Assembly (NCBI RefSeq): GCF_009363115.1
Contig: NZ_CP045298.1
Location: 744,001 to 808,000 of the forward strand
Length of the DNA: 64,000 nucleotides
Reading direction: 5' to 3'
DNA from: Paenibacillus brasilensis
GTDB taxonomy: Bacteria; Bacillota; Bacilli; Paenibacillales; Paenibacillaceae
How positions within the stretch are numbered: position 1 is the stretch's first letter; each line of letters opens with the position of its first letter. The notes beneath the pieces are model-generated. The model made no database searches and was not told the DNA's origin. It saw nothing but the letters and a program-made list of their open reading frames with translations. The translations under genes were made by a program, and so were the position numbers. Shown piece by piece: positions 28,030 to 36,396 of this stretch.

Positions 28030-28611
28030 TTAGATACGTGTAACGATCCGATCAACCAAGCCGTAGGCTACCGCTTCTTCAGCCGTAAGAAAGTGATCCC
28101 GGTCCGTATCTTTTTCCACCCGCTCCAGCGGCTGCCCGGTATGATCTGCCAAAATACGGTTGAGCTGCTGTCGGCTTTTGATCAGACGCTCGGCATAAAT
28201 CAACACATCAGAAGCTTGACCCTTCGCTCCGCCCAGCGGTTGATGGATCATAATCTCACTATTGGGCAAAGCCATTCGCTTGCCTTTGGTCCCTCCAGTC
28301 AGCAAAATCGTACCAAAGCTCGCTGCCATGCCTGTGCATATGGTAGATATATCATTTTTCACAAATTGCATCGTATCGTAAATGGCAAATCCTGCCGAAA
28401 TAGACCCACCCGGGCTATTAATATACATCTGAATATCCTTTTCGGAATCCTCAGCAGTGAGGTGCAGTAGCTGAGCTACAATGACATTGGCCATATGGTC
28501 CTCAATCTCACCTGATACCATAATAATACGATCCTTTAATAACCGGGAGTAAATATCATAGCTTCGCTCTCCTCGGCTCGTTTGCTCAATTACATAAGGA
28601 ATGGTGCTCAT
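28030..28611 (-). CDS. clpP: ClpP-type serine protease subunit
   Basis: A 193-residue ATP-dependent Clp protease proteolytic subunit. The catalytic triad is Ser in TGMAASFG (canonically GMAASMG), His in MIHQPLGG and Asp in EKDTDRDHF. It would form a tetradecameric chamber fed by a Clp ATPase. AAGGGAG precedes the ATG. It starts 20 nt after the ECF sigma gene stop, so the two are probably co-transcribed. The Phe after the active Ser and the location suggest a secondary ClpP paralogue rather than the housekeeping copy; that is inference. Confidence 0.9.
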   Translation of the reverse strand: MSTIPYVIEQTSRGERSYDIYSRLLKDRIIMVSGEIEDHMANVIVAQLLHLTAEDSEKDIQMYINSPGGSISAGFAIYDTMQFVKNDISTICTGMAASFGTILLTGGTKGKRMALPNSEIMIHQPLGGAKGQASDVLIYAERLIKSRQQLNRILADHTGQPLERVEKDTDRDHFLTAEEAVAYGLVDRIVTRI

Positions 28612-28631
28612 GGGCGTAAACTCCCTTCTTG

Positions 28632-29405
28632 TTAAGCGACCATCATTGCCTTGATGTCATGAGACGTATGGGAATTCATCAGAGTACCGGAAGGATAAAA
28701 GCGCTGATACAGCACAGAGCCGGCAATCGCTATCGGCTCAGCAGCATCGTTCAAGCTAAGCGCAATCCAGCGCTGTACATCTCCGGCGCGAAAGGCCGCC
28801 AAATAAGCTTTAAGCCATTCTCTTTCTCTTTCAAGCGCAGGTATGGATACGGATTCCAGCTTATGGCCCTCCCTGTGCTTCTGAGCAAGTAGAGCGCGTG
28901 CTCGACTCAAAGCAGCTTTTACCGCGCCCTCCGTCGTATTCAGCAGCTCTGCCGTCTCCGGGGCCGTATAGCCCCATACATCTCTCAGCACCAGGATGGT
29001 TCGCTGCCATGGCGATACATGTGTACTTAAATATTGAAGCGCCAGCTCCAGATCTGGTGTGTAGCTTTCATTACAATACCGAGAAGGCTCCTCATGCCGC
29101 TGGGAAAACTCTTTTTCGCCAGAGACAGATAGGCGCTTCTGGGCATTTTGCCTGCGAATATGATCAATCCATCTATTCCGCGCGGAACGGATTAAATAAG
29201 CCTCTTTATTTTCCACCTCATCCAGATTCTTCTCAGATTGCAGCATATGCAGGATGGTCATCTGTACCAAATCCTCGGCATCCCATGCTGAACCTGTTAA
29301 CGAAAGACAGTAGCGATGGAGCGCAGGAAGCACGTTTTGCAATAATTCATCTCCCTTAAGTGGGGACGATTCATTTTTCATCCGTTCGGATATCACAAAG
29401 GCCAT
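28632..29405 (-). CDS. ECF-type RNA polymerase sigma factor
   Basis: A 257-residue sigma-70 family factor. Region 2 is seen as [18 protein letters not shown] and the [21 protein letters not shown] helix. Region 4 is seen as [38 protein letters not shown]-terminal tail of about 60 residues starts [13 protein letters not shown] and resembles a shortened SnoaL-like extension of the sigJ/ECF41 sort. ATG 29405 has AAAGGGG upstream inside a GGGGGCCCCC palindrome that could hide the ribosome site. The longer frame to 29567 looks non-coding. It is followed by clpP; no anti-sigma gene is adjacent. Confidence 0.85.
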   Translation of the reverse strand: MAFVISERMKNESSPLKGDELLQNVLPALHRYCLSLTGSAWDAEDLVQMTILHMLQSEKNLDEVENKEAYLIRSARNRWIDHIRRQNAQKRLSVSGEKEFSQRHEEPSRYCNESYTPDLELALQYLSTHVSPWQRTILVLRDVWGYTAPETAELLNTTEGAVKAALSRARALLAQKHREGHKLESVSIPALEREREWLKAYLAAFRAGDVQRWIALSLNDAAEPIAIAGSVLYQRFYPSGTLMNSHTSHDIKAMMVA

Positions 29406-29526
29406 GTTTGGGGGCCCCCCTTTGCTCAGTCCATTTGTGTTCGGGTGTTTCGTTAAGGTAGACGGAATCGCATCCCCAAAGGATACGGCGGTTACAATAT
29501 ATTTATTGTAGCAAGTAAAACAAACT

Positions 29527-29572
29527 AAAAACAGATGATTCACGGGGCCTACTCCCACCATGATCATCTGTT
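29527..29572 (-). terminator. Terminator between the DUF2167 and sigma genes
   Basis: A perfect 10-bp stem (AACAGATGAT 29530-29539 with ATCATCTGTT 29563-29572) followed on the minus strand by TTTTA. It lies 42 nt past the DUF2167 stop. Confidence 0.75.
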
Positions 29573-29613
29573 CAGGTACATTTGTTAATTTATTAAGTCA
29601 TGTCAGCTTTGGT

Positions 29614-30534
29614 TTATGGCAATGTCTCTGTATGTTCGCGGTCATTCGTCTCATCCTGCGCTGCTTCTGATTTTTTTCTACGAAACAATTTTGCGAAAAA
29701 CTTGCCTATCACACCTAAAACACCTGCACCAGCAGCAAAAATCAGAATGCCAAACTTTTTGAAGAGTCCTGCCAGCAATAACAACAATCCTGCTTTTTTG
29801 GCTACCGCCAAGCCTGCTCCCCCCAAAATCAGTCCGGTCAGGCCATATTCGGAAATTTTGTCGGTCGAAGCATCAAACTCCTCGTATCGCTCGCCTGATT
29901 TGACTGTCAGCCTGGGTAATATTTTCTCACTCAGAAACTTCTTATCCGCATCCAAATGCGCAGGATCGGATACTAAGATTGCAGAAATATAACCTTGACG
30001 GGTGAGCAAACGAACGTTGTAGTTAATCAGTTTCTCCTTGTTCCCATCCTCCGCCAGCATGGACCAGGTTAGATTATGAGTGGCTTCATTATAGAAAGGC
30101 TCTACATCCCAGCCCGTTACATAAAGGCGATCACTTTCCGCTTTTTCCTTGTTGCTTTCTTCTGTACCTTCTTTATAGCTATCCAGAATGGCATCTGCGT
30201 CGATGTCTTCTTTTTCATCGTCCTTGATATGCCCAAGCTCATAATATTCAAAAACTACTTCCCAATTCTGATTTTCATCTTTAGGAAATATACTTCCAAT
30301 TTCCTTGCCAGATGGCTTGTCGTGATTCATTTCGCTTACCTTTGCCGTGTTAGCCGCATCTAAAAAAAGAAGCGAAGGATCCAAATCGACCTCAGCCACA
30401 TTTCCCAAGTCTACCTTTCTGCCGCCCTCTATCCATTTTAATTGTTCATTAGATGAAGCCCACGCGTTACCCCCACTGCATAACACCAGACTAAACGCCA
30501 CCAGCACGGCAAAGATCGTTTGGCTCCACCTCAT
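29614..30534 (-). CDS. DUF2167 membrane protein
   Basis: A signal peptide (RWSQTIFAVLVAFSLV... to about 26) leads a 306-residue exported protein whose body matches DUF2167: LKWIEGGRKVDLGNVAEVDL, NWEVVFEYYELGHIKDDE and VTGWDVEPFYNEATHNLTW. Two C-terminal hydrophobic segments and a basic cytosolic tail follow. The family is of unknown function. ATG 30534 has AGAGGT nine nt upstream; ATG 30567 is an alternative that would put 11 residues before the signal. Confidence 0.85.
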   Translation of the reverse strand: MRWSQTIFAVLVAFSLVLCSGGNAWASSNEQLKWIEGGRKVDLGNVAEVDLDPSLLFLDAANTAKVSEMNHDKPSGKEIGSIFPKDENQNWEVVFEYYELGHIKDDEKEDIDADAILDSYKEGTEESNKEKAESDRLYVTGWDVEPFYNEATHNLTWSMLAEDGNKEKLINYNVRLLTRQGYISAILVSDPAHLDADKKFLSEKILPRLTVKSGERYEEFDASTDKISEYGLTGLILGGAGLAVAKKAGLLLLLAGLFKKFGILIFAAGAGVLGVIGKFFAKLFRRKKSEAAQDETNDREHTETLP

Positions 30535-30984
30535 TTTGTTGCTACCTCTGTTATCTAGTCTCTTCATCAAAACGCATTACCCCTTTATAAATTCCAAAAT
30601 CTCCCGTACTCCCAAACCATATTAGCTACTGCTTTATATTTTGTCAATTTACAGAATTAAAGGGAGTTTCTAAGAACTAATACTCATTTTTATACATATG
30701 TATGCAAATTTTCTAATCTAATCGAACTGATTTCAGCGTGTTAGGACGAGCAAAAAGAAAACCTGATGAAAGACAAGCACATTTGTGCAAACCTCACTGA
30801 TAGAGCGTTAGAGTCACGTACCTCATAAAAAATGTCGAATTTCCGTGAATAAAAGAATATGTAATTCACTAAACAAGCGACTATAGTCCTAGTGACTTTA
30901 TTCCTATTTTTAATCATATGTCATTTTTTTTATTTTAAAAAATGTATAGGCTTACATTGGGGAGATTTATATTAAAATAAGCTA

Positions 30985-32129
30985 TATAAACCGCAATTAA
31001 GATTATAACCTGACCAACAGGCGATCAATCGTTTCCAACGGCTGCTTATTGATTCGCTTCATAAACTGGCCGACATGAAGCTTAATCTTGTAGAACTTTT
31101 CAAAAAAGACGTTATTGACTACGTCGGATTTAAGCCACAGCCATAGTCCCTCGACCGGATTCAGGTTGGGACTATAGGGCGGTAGAAAGACCAAATGAAG
31201 GTGCGGATGTTCTTTCAGAAAAGGTTGTAACCCGGTGGCATGATGAATCCGGCTGTTGTCCAGAATGATAGCCATTGTTCCATTAGGGTACGCCGACAGA
31301 AGATCCTGGAGGAAGCGAATAAAAGCGTCCACATCGGCCTTTTCTTCTTCACGGTGATGCACCTGTCCGGTTTCATAGTTAATCGCGGCGAATAACTTGG
31401 CTCCTTCATGCTTCCCATACGTTGGTACTTTACGCTGCTTGCCGCGCGGAAACCAGGTATATTGCAGCGCCTGATAGGAACGAATCATCGATTCGTCTTC
31501 AAACAGCAGATGATCGATTTTTTCGGCTTCCACCTGCTTTTTAAGCTGGGCAAAGGTGTGCTTACGGAAAACCGCTTGGGTCTCCTCATCAGCTTTGGCC
31601 AGTGTATAATAGGTTGCTTTAGTGAAGCTGAAGTTCATGCGTCTAAGCATGGCGCTGATTCCACGCACACTCATCGTAACGTCAAATTTTCGCTTGATCC
31701 ATTCCGCTACGAGCGGTAGGGTCCAGGTATAGCGAGCTTCAAAGCCTACATCGGCTGGCTGTTGCTGCTCCAGCATAGCGGCTAATTGGATGCGTTGCTC
31801 TTCCGTAAGCTTAGGCGGTTGTTCAGGGGAGTGTCCTATTTCCAGTCCGGTAAGGCCCTGCTCTTGGTAGCTCTGCCAATAGATACTGACGGTTTGACGC
31901 ATGCGACCGAGTAGATCATCGATCTCCGAAAACGTGTGTCCTTCCAGACGAAGACGAACGGCCAGGTATCTTTCATAAAGTCGTTTATCGGCTGTATCTT
32001 TCATGGCTTTATTCAGTTGCTCGATTTCTTCGCTCTTCATTTTTATCGCTACCTTGGGTTTGATCTTTCTATTCATTACCCGATTAGGCGATTGGTGTGA
32101 TGCTGTTGGTTTGTTAATTGCGGTTTATA
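30985..32129 (-). mobile_element. IS630-family insertion sequence, complete
   Basis: Perfect 16-bp terminal inverted repeats (TATAAACCGCAATTAA at 30985-31000 and its complement at 32114-32129) are flanked on both sides by the dinucleotide TA (30983-30984 and 32130-32131), the target duplication expected for IS630/mariner elements. Length 1145 bp, with one transposase gene. It is inserted in a small Cys-containing ORF on the minus strand. The stretch 30571-30984 to its left shows no gene. Confidence 0.9.
31003..32076 (-). CDS. IS630-family transposase
   Basis: A 357-residue DDE transposase: an N-terminal helix-turn-helix pair (about 1-130), then the catalytic core with Asp in LLFEDESM, Asp in AIILDNSRIHHA and Glu in LPPYSPNLNPVEGLW, the family signature. 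The frame is intact and fills the element, so it may be active. Confidence 0.95.
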   Translation of the reverse strand: MNRKIKPKVAIKMKSEEIEQLNKAMKDTADKRLYERYLAVRLRLEGHTFSEIDDLLGRMRQTVSIYWQSYQEQGLTGLEIGHSPEQPPKLTEEQRIQLAAMLEQQQPADVGFEARYTWTLPLVAEWIKRKFDVTMSVRGISAMLRRMNFSFTKATYYTLAKADEETQAVFRKHTFAQLKKQVEAEKIDHLLFEDESMIRSYQALQYTWFPRGKQRKVPTYGKHEGAKLFAAINYETGQVHHREEEKADVDAFIRFLQDLLSAYPNGTMAIILDNSRIHHATGLQPFLKEHPHLHLVFLPPYSPNLNPVEGLWLWLKSDVVNNVFFEKFYKIKLHVGQFMKRINKQPLETIDRLLVRL

Positions 32130-32131
32130 TA

Positions 32132-32192
32132 ACGCTGCTTTTTTACAAGGTTCTCCGTTTTTCGTCTTCGCTCCGCACAGCCGTTTTCCCAT
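32132..32192 (-). pseudogene. Phage-like small Cys protein interrupted by IS630
   Basis: From ATG 32192 (AGGCGGTG upstream) the frame reads GKRLCGAKTKNGEPCKKAAL and then runs into the right end of the IS. CGAKTKNG.PCK is the start of a small phage/mobile-element protein type that usually continues to a C..HGG motif. That remainder is not recognisable on the other side of the element. The gene is broken. Confidence 0.6.
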
Positions 32193-32345
32193 TCTTTCAC
32201 CGCCTAGCCTCATATCATGGGGTATCGTTTCCTTGACCGGGGGAGGGCATTTTGCCTCCAAGCTGTTTATCTATTTATTTTTTGCTGCACATGGACATTC
32301 TCTAGCTGTTTTCACTACATGCTCCATATGCTTCTTCATTCGGTT

Positions 32346-32534
32346 TCAACAATCAAGCTCTGCTAATTGCTGCTTTCTATGCTCCGCCCTCTGCTGCTGA
32401 TGCAACTGAAATGCCTCCTGTTGTCCTTTTTGAGCGATAAACGTCAGGCAATCAAAGGCTATCTTTGTTAGTTCTGCTTTCGTTTCGATCTCGTGAAGCA
32501 CCAGTTCCCATAAGAATTCTTCATGTTTCGTCAT
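32346..32534 (-). CDS. Small hypothetical protein, phage-like cluster
   Basis: A 62-residue Glu/Gln-rich, largely helical protein starting MTKHEEFLWELVLHEIETK. GAGGAAG precedes the ATG by seven nt. It overlaps the stop of the preceding short frame as ATGA. Function unknown; part of a run of small same-strand ORFs typical of phage or plasmid DNA. Confidence 0.55.
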   Translation of the reverse strand: MTKHEEFLWELVLHEIETKAELTKIAFDCLTFIAQKGQQEAFQLHQQQRAEHRKQQLAELDC

Positions 32535-32632
32535 TGTATTACTTCCTCTTGTGACTGTTGTATTTGGTTGCTCTCGTGGTTTCGTATCTGCTCAGGTAAA
32601 ATGTCCTTGGTTGTACGTTTGAATGGGTGCAG
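32531..32632 (-). CDS. Possible 33-residue ORF with CTG start
   Basis: The frame opens just after an in-frame TAG and has no ATG, GTG or TTG; CTG at 32632 is the only near-cognate start. It encodes HPFKRTTKDILPEQIRN and a Gln-rich end, and terminates in an ATGA overlap with the next gene, which suggests coupling. No clear ribosome site. Weakly supported. Confidence 0.3.
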   Translation of the reverse strand: MHPFKRTTKDILPEQIRNHESNQIQQSQEEVIQ

Positions 32633-32673
32633 CGTCTAAGAGCGCCTAGCTGCGTATGCTGTGCTCTGGATTG

Positions 32674-32823
32674 CTATGCCTTGCGTTCCCAGTATCTGCG
32701 CTCGTACTCTTTCGCTTTCAGACGATTCTCCGGCTTCTGCCGCCATTTGCGCCGATATTCTCGTTCATATTGTCTTCTGTATTCCCGACGTGCTTCTAAC
32801 GCTTTTGGACTCAATGACTTCAT
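32674..32823 (-). CDS. 49-residue Arg/Tyr-rich phage-like protein
   Basis: ATG 32823 is preceded by GGAGGG at the end of the upstream gene and lies four nt after its stop. The product (EYRRQYEREYRRKWRQKPENR, in pieces) is very basic with repeated Y-R pairs. Such small proteins occur in phage DNA-packaging regions; function unknown. Tight spacing implies one operon with the 154-residue coiled-coil gene. Confidence 0.55.
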   Translation of the reverse strand: MKSLSPKALEARREYRRQYEREYRRKWRQKPENRLKAKEYERRYWERKA

Positions 32824-32827
32824 TGGC

Positions 32828-33292
32828 TTATCCCTCCAATTCAGATAACCGTTCCGATTGAACAGCCAGACATCTTGCTGTTTCCTTCATTTCTTCTTCT
32901 GCGCGGCGTATCATTGCTACGGCTTCTTCTTTCACTTTTTCAAGCTCTGTTTGTTGTCGAGCCAACATATTTTCGTTATAGGCAATCTTCTCCTTCAAAA
33001 CAGAAGCCTCAATCTCTAAATCGTTCATCTGCCGAATCGCTTCCAGCCTTGCATGACCGTATAGCTGATCTGCTAACGAGGTCAGACGCTCTGCTTGGTC
33101 CAGCAACTGATGGACTTTTGTCATTACCTGTACATCCGTTCGTCCTGATTGTTTCAGCTTGTCTGCTTGGTTTCTTAACTCTCTGGCTTGCTGGTAATGC
33201 CCCGCAATTTGTGTTCTAATCGCTTCATACTCTGCTTGAGCCTGTGCAATTAATCCTGTCTCCTCTACTATTGCCTGTACTTCTTTTGCCAT
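32828..33292 (-). CDS. Coiled-coil hypothetical protein
   Basis: A 154-residue, almost entirely helical protein rich in Glu, Gln, Ala and Arg, with long heptad-like stretches (about 10-60 and 80-145). ATG 33292 has AAAGGAGG eight to ten nt upstream, better than the longer frame starting at 33346. First gene of the small-ORF operon. No catalytic motif seen. Confidence 0.6.
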   Translation of the reverse strand: MAKEVQAIVEETGLIAQAQAEYEAIRTQIAGHYQQARELRNQADKLKQSGRTDVQVMTKVHQLLDQAERLTSLADQLYGHARLEAIRQMNDLEIEASVLKEKIAYNENMLARQQTELEKVKEEAVAMIRRAEEEMKETARCLAVQSERLSELEG

Positions 33293-33483
33293 TGGTTTCG
33301 TCCTCCTTTGATTTTGGGAATACAAAAAAAGCTCATTCCTACTCATGATTCAAGTTGGAAAGAGCTTTTGAAAGTTTATCAAGTGTTTGTTAATTGTTTA
33401 GTGTTTGGTTTGTTGGTTGTATTGTACGATCCTGTTGTTGGGATTGTAAATGGTTACACAAAATTCTTGACAGACCCATTTAA

Positions 33484-34173
33484 TTATAAATTTTTAAGTT
33501 TAGATAATACTTCTTTGATTCGGGTATAGAGATCTGACTTCTCGGATTCTGTTAATTGTTGACCGACTTCGCTCAAATCGAATTGCTCTAATTCGCTTTT
33601 TATTTTCAGAAATTCCCCTTCTGCCTTAATACCATGTCTGATAAGCAGTTCTGCAAGTGTTGTTTTAACAACAATTCTCTCACTTAATGTACTCCTACAT
33701 TCACGTTCGAATCGCCCCATTACGTCTTCAATAAGCTCACTTGCATTCTTCATGTCATTAATAATAATCCCAAAGTAGTTTTTAACTTCCTCCTCCATTT
33801 CATTGTAGTACCACCTTGTATACGGACTATAATCTACAGGTATACTTTCAATTCCATCTAGTACCATATCTCTTCGTTCTAATATATCCTGATACTCATC
33901 TGGAGTTGTTTCAAGTTGCAACTTATTTAAATCCAATGAATTCAATGCATCAACTATCTTCTCTTTTGATTTTATAAAAATTTTTGAATGTGTTAAATAA
34001 ATCCTTCCTTCTGCGATAAATATTACTGCTTTCTCCATTTCACCTCTTTTCTGCATATCAAAGTATGCCTCCGATGTGCAGACAAGTGCTTCAGCATTAC
34101 TCATTCTCTCACATTTAAAATCAAAGTAGCTTTCATAAAATGCACCAAATAATGCCTCATAGTTTCGTTTCAC
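33484..34173 (-). CDS. Orphan immunity protein (helical, Imm3-like)
   Basis: A 229-residue, AT-rich, helical protein following directly on the orphan toxin tip (24 nt). It shares the RWYYNEMEEEVKNYF block, the ERRDMVLDGIESIPVD stretch and the C-terminal TLAELL helix with the gene at 39344-40024, which follows the spike-borne toxin. It is therefore the cognate immunity protein of the orphan cassette. GTG start with GGGAGGAAAT upstream. The Imm3 family name is tentative. Confidence 0.75.
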   Translation of the reverse strand: MKRNYEALFGAFYESYFDFKCERMSNAEALVCTSEAYFDMQKRGEMEKAVIFIAEGRIYLTHSKIFIKSKEKIVDALNSLDLNKLQLETTPDEYQDILERRDMVLDGIESIPVDYSPYTRWYYNEMEEEVKNYFGIIINDMKNASELIEDVMGRFERECRSTLSERIVVKTTLAELLIRHGIKAEGEFLKIKSELEQFDLSEVGQQLTESEKSDLYTRIKEVLSKLKNL

Positions 34174-34197
34174 TTTTATTTCCTCCCTATAAACCTA

Positions 34198-34686
34198 TTA
34201 TGGATGAACTAATTCATCACCGTTATGAATTACCTCAATATCAATATTGGGATAATCTTTGTGGAACTTCTCAATGATTCTGCTACAGCTTGCACAGGTA
34301 TCTAATTCAGTGAATAATTTTATTTTTCCACGAACATTTGATGGATCTGGTAATTTATCTAATCTGGCAGCTAAATCATTTAGAATTTTATACTCCGTAT
34401 CATTATCTCTTAATCTTATATTCCCGCCTCTATCTGGTGCAAGGGATGCCTCATACTTTGGTTTAAGTGGCTTTAACGAGAAATTAGCGTAGTCTTTTGC
34501 CTTGTTATCTCCATTTAAGCTACTGTGTGAATAAAATTCTTTTTTATCTATTCCCTTTATATCTACTTCCGCATAAGCAAAATTTAGCACATCCTTAATC
34601 CTATTAGAAAGTTTACTTCTTAACTCTTTAACTCTATCAATAATGTGTCCTTCTGTTGCTAAATTAATTTTTCTCGTTGGAAACAC
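34198..34686 (-). CDS. Orphan deaminase-toxin tip without delivery domain
   Basis: A 162-residue deaminase-fold toxin domain of the polymorphic-toxin type (BURPS668_1122-like). It has E in NDTEYKILNDLA and a zinc-binding pair in TELDTCASCSRIIEKF. It aligns throughout with the C-terminal 170 residues of the VgrG-toxin at 40037-43375 (FPTR..., EGHII.RV.EL, FAYAEVDI.GI.KEFY.HS). Homology continues upstream of the GTG start (GKPDPNVRHGK) to an in-frame TAG about 12 codons away, so the tip has lost its N-terminal carrier and start. Confidence 0.75.
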   Translation of the reverse strand: MFPTRKINLATEGHIIDRVKELRSKLSNRIKDVLNFAYAEVDIKGIDKKEFYSHSSLNGDNKAKDYANFSLKPLKPKYEASLAPDRGGNIRLRDNDTEYKILNDLAARLDKLPDPSNVRGKIKLFTELDTCASCSRIIEKFHKDYPNIDIEVIHNGDELVHP

Positions 34687-34793
34687 TTTTCCATGCCTTA
34701 CATTTGGATCAGGTTTACCCTTCCCCTATGTTGTAATCTTAAAATTGGGAATAAAGAAGGTGGTTAATTGAGTTTCCAATTACCACCATTATA

Positions 34794-36035
34794 TCAGCTT
34801 GCTTGACGCTCTGTCAGACTTGCCGCCCTATACTCTGTCTTGTGCTTCATCATGCTGTAGATGATGTTTACAAGCCTTCTCATGACGCATATGAGGGCTT
34901 GCTTCTTGGTCTTGCCTTCTGCTAGCTTACGCCTGTAGAACTCGTAGAACAAGGGATTACGCAGTGTCTTGTTCTTTCCTTTGGCTACTTGGATTTGCTG
35001 AACGGCTAGGTTATGGAAGATGGCATTCAGTACACGATTACCTTGCCCACTGGCTTGGTCTTTGCCCTTGCCGCCCGAACTAAAGCGGACAGGAGCGATT
35101 CCGGCAAAACGGGCTAGCTTATCAGCGTTGGAGAAGCGACGAATATCTCCGATTTCAGCAATCAGTTCCGCCGCTGTAACGGTGCTGATTCCGTCCATCG
35201 ACTCTAGCCTGTAATCAGTCTCTGCCAATACCACCCGAAGCTGTTCCTCGATTTGCTTGATAAGTTCTCGACTTCTCCGCATATCCTTGACCATATTGAC
35301 GGTGAGGAAGTCTCTGTATTCTTGGAAGTTCCGCTTCGTCTCACCATCCTGCTTCACCAATTCCAGTATTTCTTCTGCCTTACGGGTGGAACATGTGTTA
35401 TGACTCGCTTCACGTAAATACTCCGCTAGTTCATCCACCCCCACCGTTAACGCTTGATGCGGAGCAGGATACTTCTCCCAAAAGGCAAGGGCGGCTTTAC
35501 CGTCAATGTCACAAAAGAACTTCTTGTAAGACGGATAGTGATAACTTAATTGTTGGTGCATTTGATTCTTCAAGCCACTAGCATGTTTGACGATGGCATT
35601 CCGCCTTGCTACCAATTGACCTAATGTCCAATACAAGTCTTGTGGATTCGCATCCGGCAGTTCATCGAGCCTTGCAAGGAGTACCTTGGCGATACAGAAT
35701 GCATCCCAACTGTCGCTCTTTTGCGTAGTCGCATGGCTCATTCGTTCACTGTAAGACAATGCTGAATTGACTTCCTTAACAATTTGCTTCTTCTCGACAA
35801 GGTGAACGGCTAAGGCTCTGCCGTTGCCGCCTGTATCTTCCAATCCATAAACAGGGGTCAAGCCCTTTGCCGTATGCTTCTTAACGAACTTCATCAGATT
35901 ATCAAAGGCAGACGGTTTGTTTTCAATCTGGATTTCACCTAGCCGTTCGTTCCAACAGTTGATGATGACCGCTGTATGGTGGGCTTTATGTAAATCCAGA
36001 CCGACATAGATGTGATACTGCTTGTAATGACTCAA
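34794..36035 (-). CDS. IS110-family transposase
   Basis: A 413-residue DEDD transposase. The N-terminal RuvC-like domain starts YVGLDLHKAHHTAVI with E in YGLEDTGGNG and later D residues in KSDSWDAF. The C-terminal transposase_20 domain contains MDGISTVTAAELIAEIG and the Ser region FSSGGKGKDQASGQGN. TTG start with AGAGGTG eight nt upstream. IS110 elements lack inverted repeats, so the ends cannot be placed. The frame is intact. Confidence 0.93.
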   Translation of the reverse strand: MSHYKQYHIYVGLDLHKAHHTAVIINCWNERLGEIQIENKPSAFDNLMKFVKKHTAKGLTPVYGLEDTGGNGRALAVHLVEKKQIVKEVNSALSYSERMSHATTQKSDSWDAFCIAKVLLARLDELPDANPQDLYWTLGQLVARRNAIVKHASGLKNQMHQQLSYHYPSYKKFFCDIDGKAALAFWEKYPAPHQALTVGVDELAEYLREASHNTCSTRKAEEILELVKQDGETKRNFQEYRDFLTVNMVKDMRRSRELIKQIEEQLRVVLAETDYRLESMDGISTVTAAELIAEIGDIRRFSNADKLARFAGIAPVRFSSGGKGKDQASGQGNRVLNAIFHNLAVQQIQVAKGKNKTLRNPLFYEFYRRKLAEGKTKKQALICVMRRLVNIIYSMMKHKTEYRAASLTERQAS

Positions 36036-36166
36036 AAGACTTCACCTCTGATTACGGATTCTGTCGTGACATGGGTAAAGAATAGGGGCAACCTCAGTTC
36101 AAGCGTTAACCGTTCGGTTCGCAATGGGACGCAAGCCTCTCTATTCCTTGCCTTGAAAGTCACAAG
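36036..36166 (-). other. Non-coding flank of the IS110 transposase, possible guide RNA
   Basis: This 131-nt stretch between the transposase start and the next gene is where IS110-group elements are known to encode the bridge RNA that specifies donor and target. I see no diagnostic structure by eye; the assignment is positional only. Confidence 0.25.
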
Positions 36167-36385
36167 TTATTTCAGTTCAAAAGCCAGATATGCTTTTAAC
36201 AATTTCAAATGTAGAAGTTCCAAACGTACCTTGTCTTCCAATTGGTGGATGGTTAGCAGTACTTCTTCTGCCATCCGCCGAATATGGTCAAATATCGCAT
36301 GTTGGCATTGTTCCAATGTTTCGAGTTTCTTGTAATAGCTGTCTTCTTGTTCGACGTAGCCATTGTAGATTTCCATCTGCTCCAT
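36167..36385 (-). CDS. 72-residue helical protein after the recombinase
   Basis: A Leu/Glu/Lys-rich protein with long amphipathic helices (EQCQHAIFDHIRRMAEEVLL...). It starts 12 nt past the serine recombinase stop with GGTGGAGG upstream, so it is co-transcribed. It could be an accessory or directionality factor; there is no motif to prove it. Confidence 0.5.
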   Translation of the reverse strand: MEQMEIYNGYVEQEDSYYKKLETLEQCQHAIFDHIRRMAEEVLLTIHQLEDKVRLELLHLKLLKAYLAFELK

Positions 36386-36396
36386 GCCTCCACCGC

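Noticed and set aside
29406..29567. 54-residue N-terminal extension of the sigma factor frame
   Set aside because: Composition is non-coding, overlaps the upstream terminator, and the family start fits ATG 29405.
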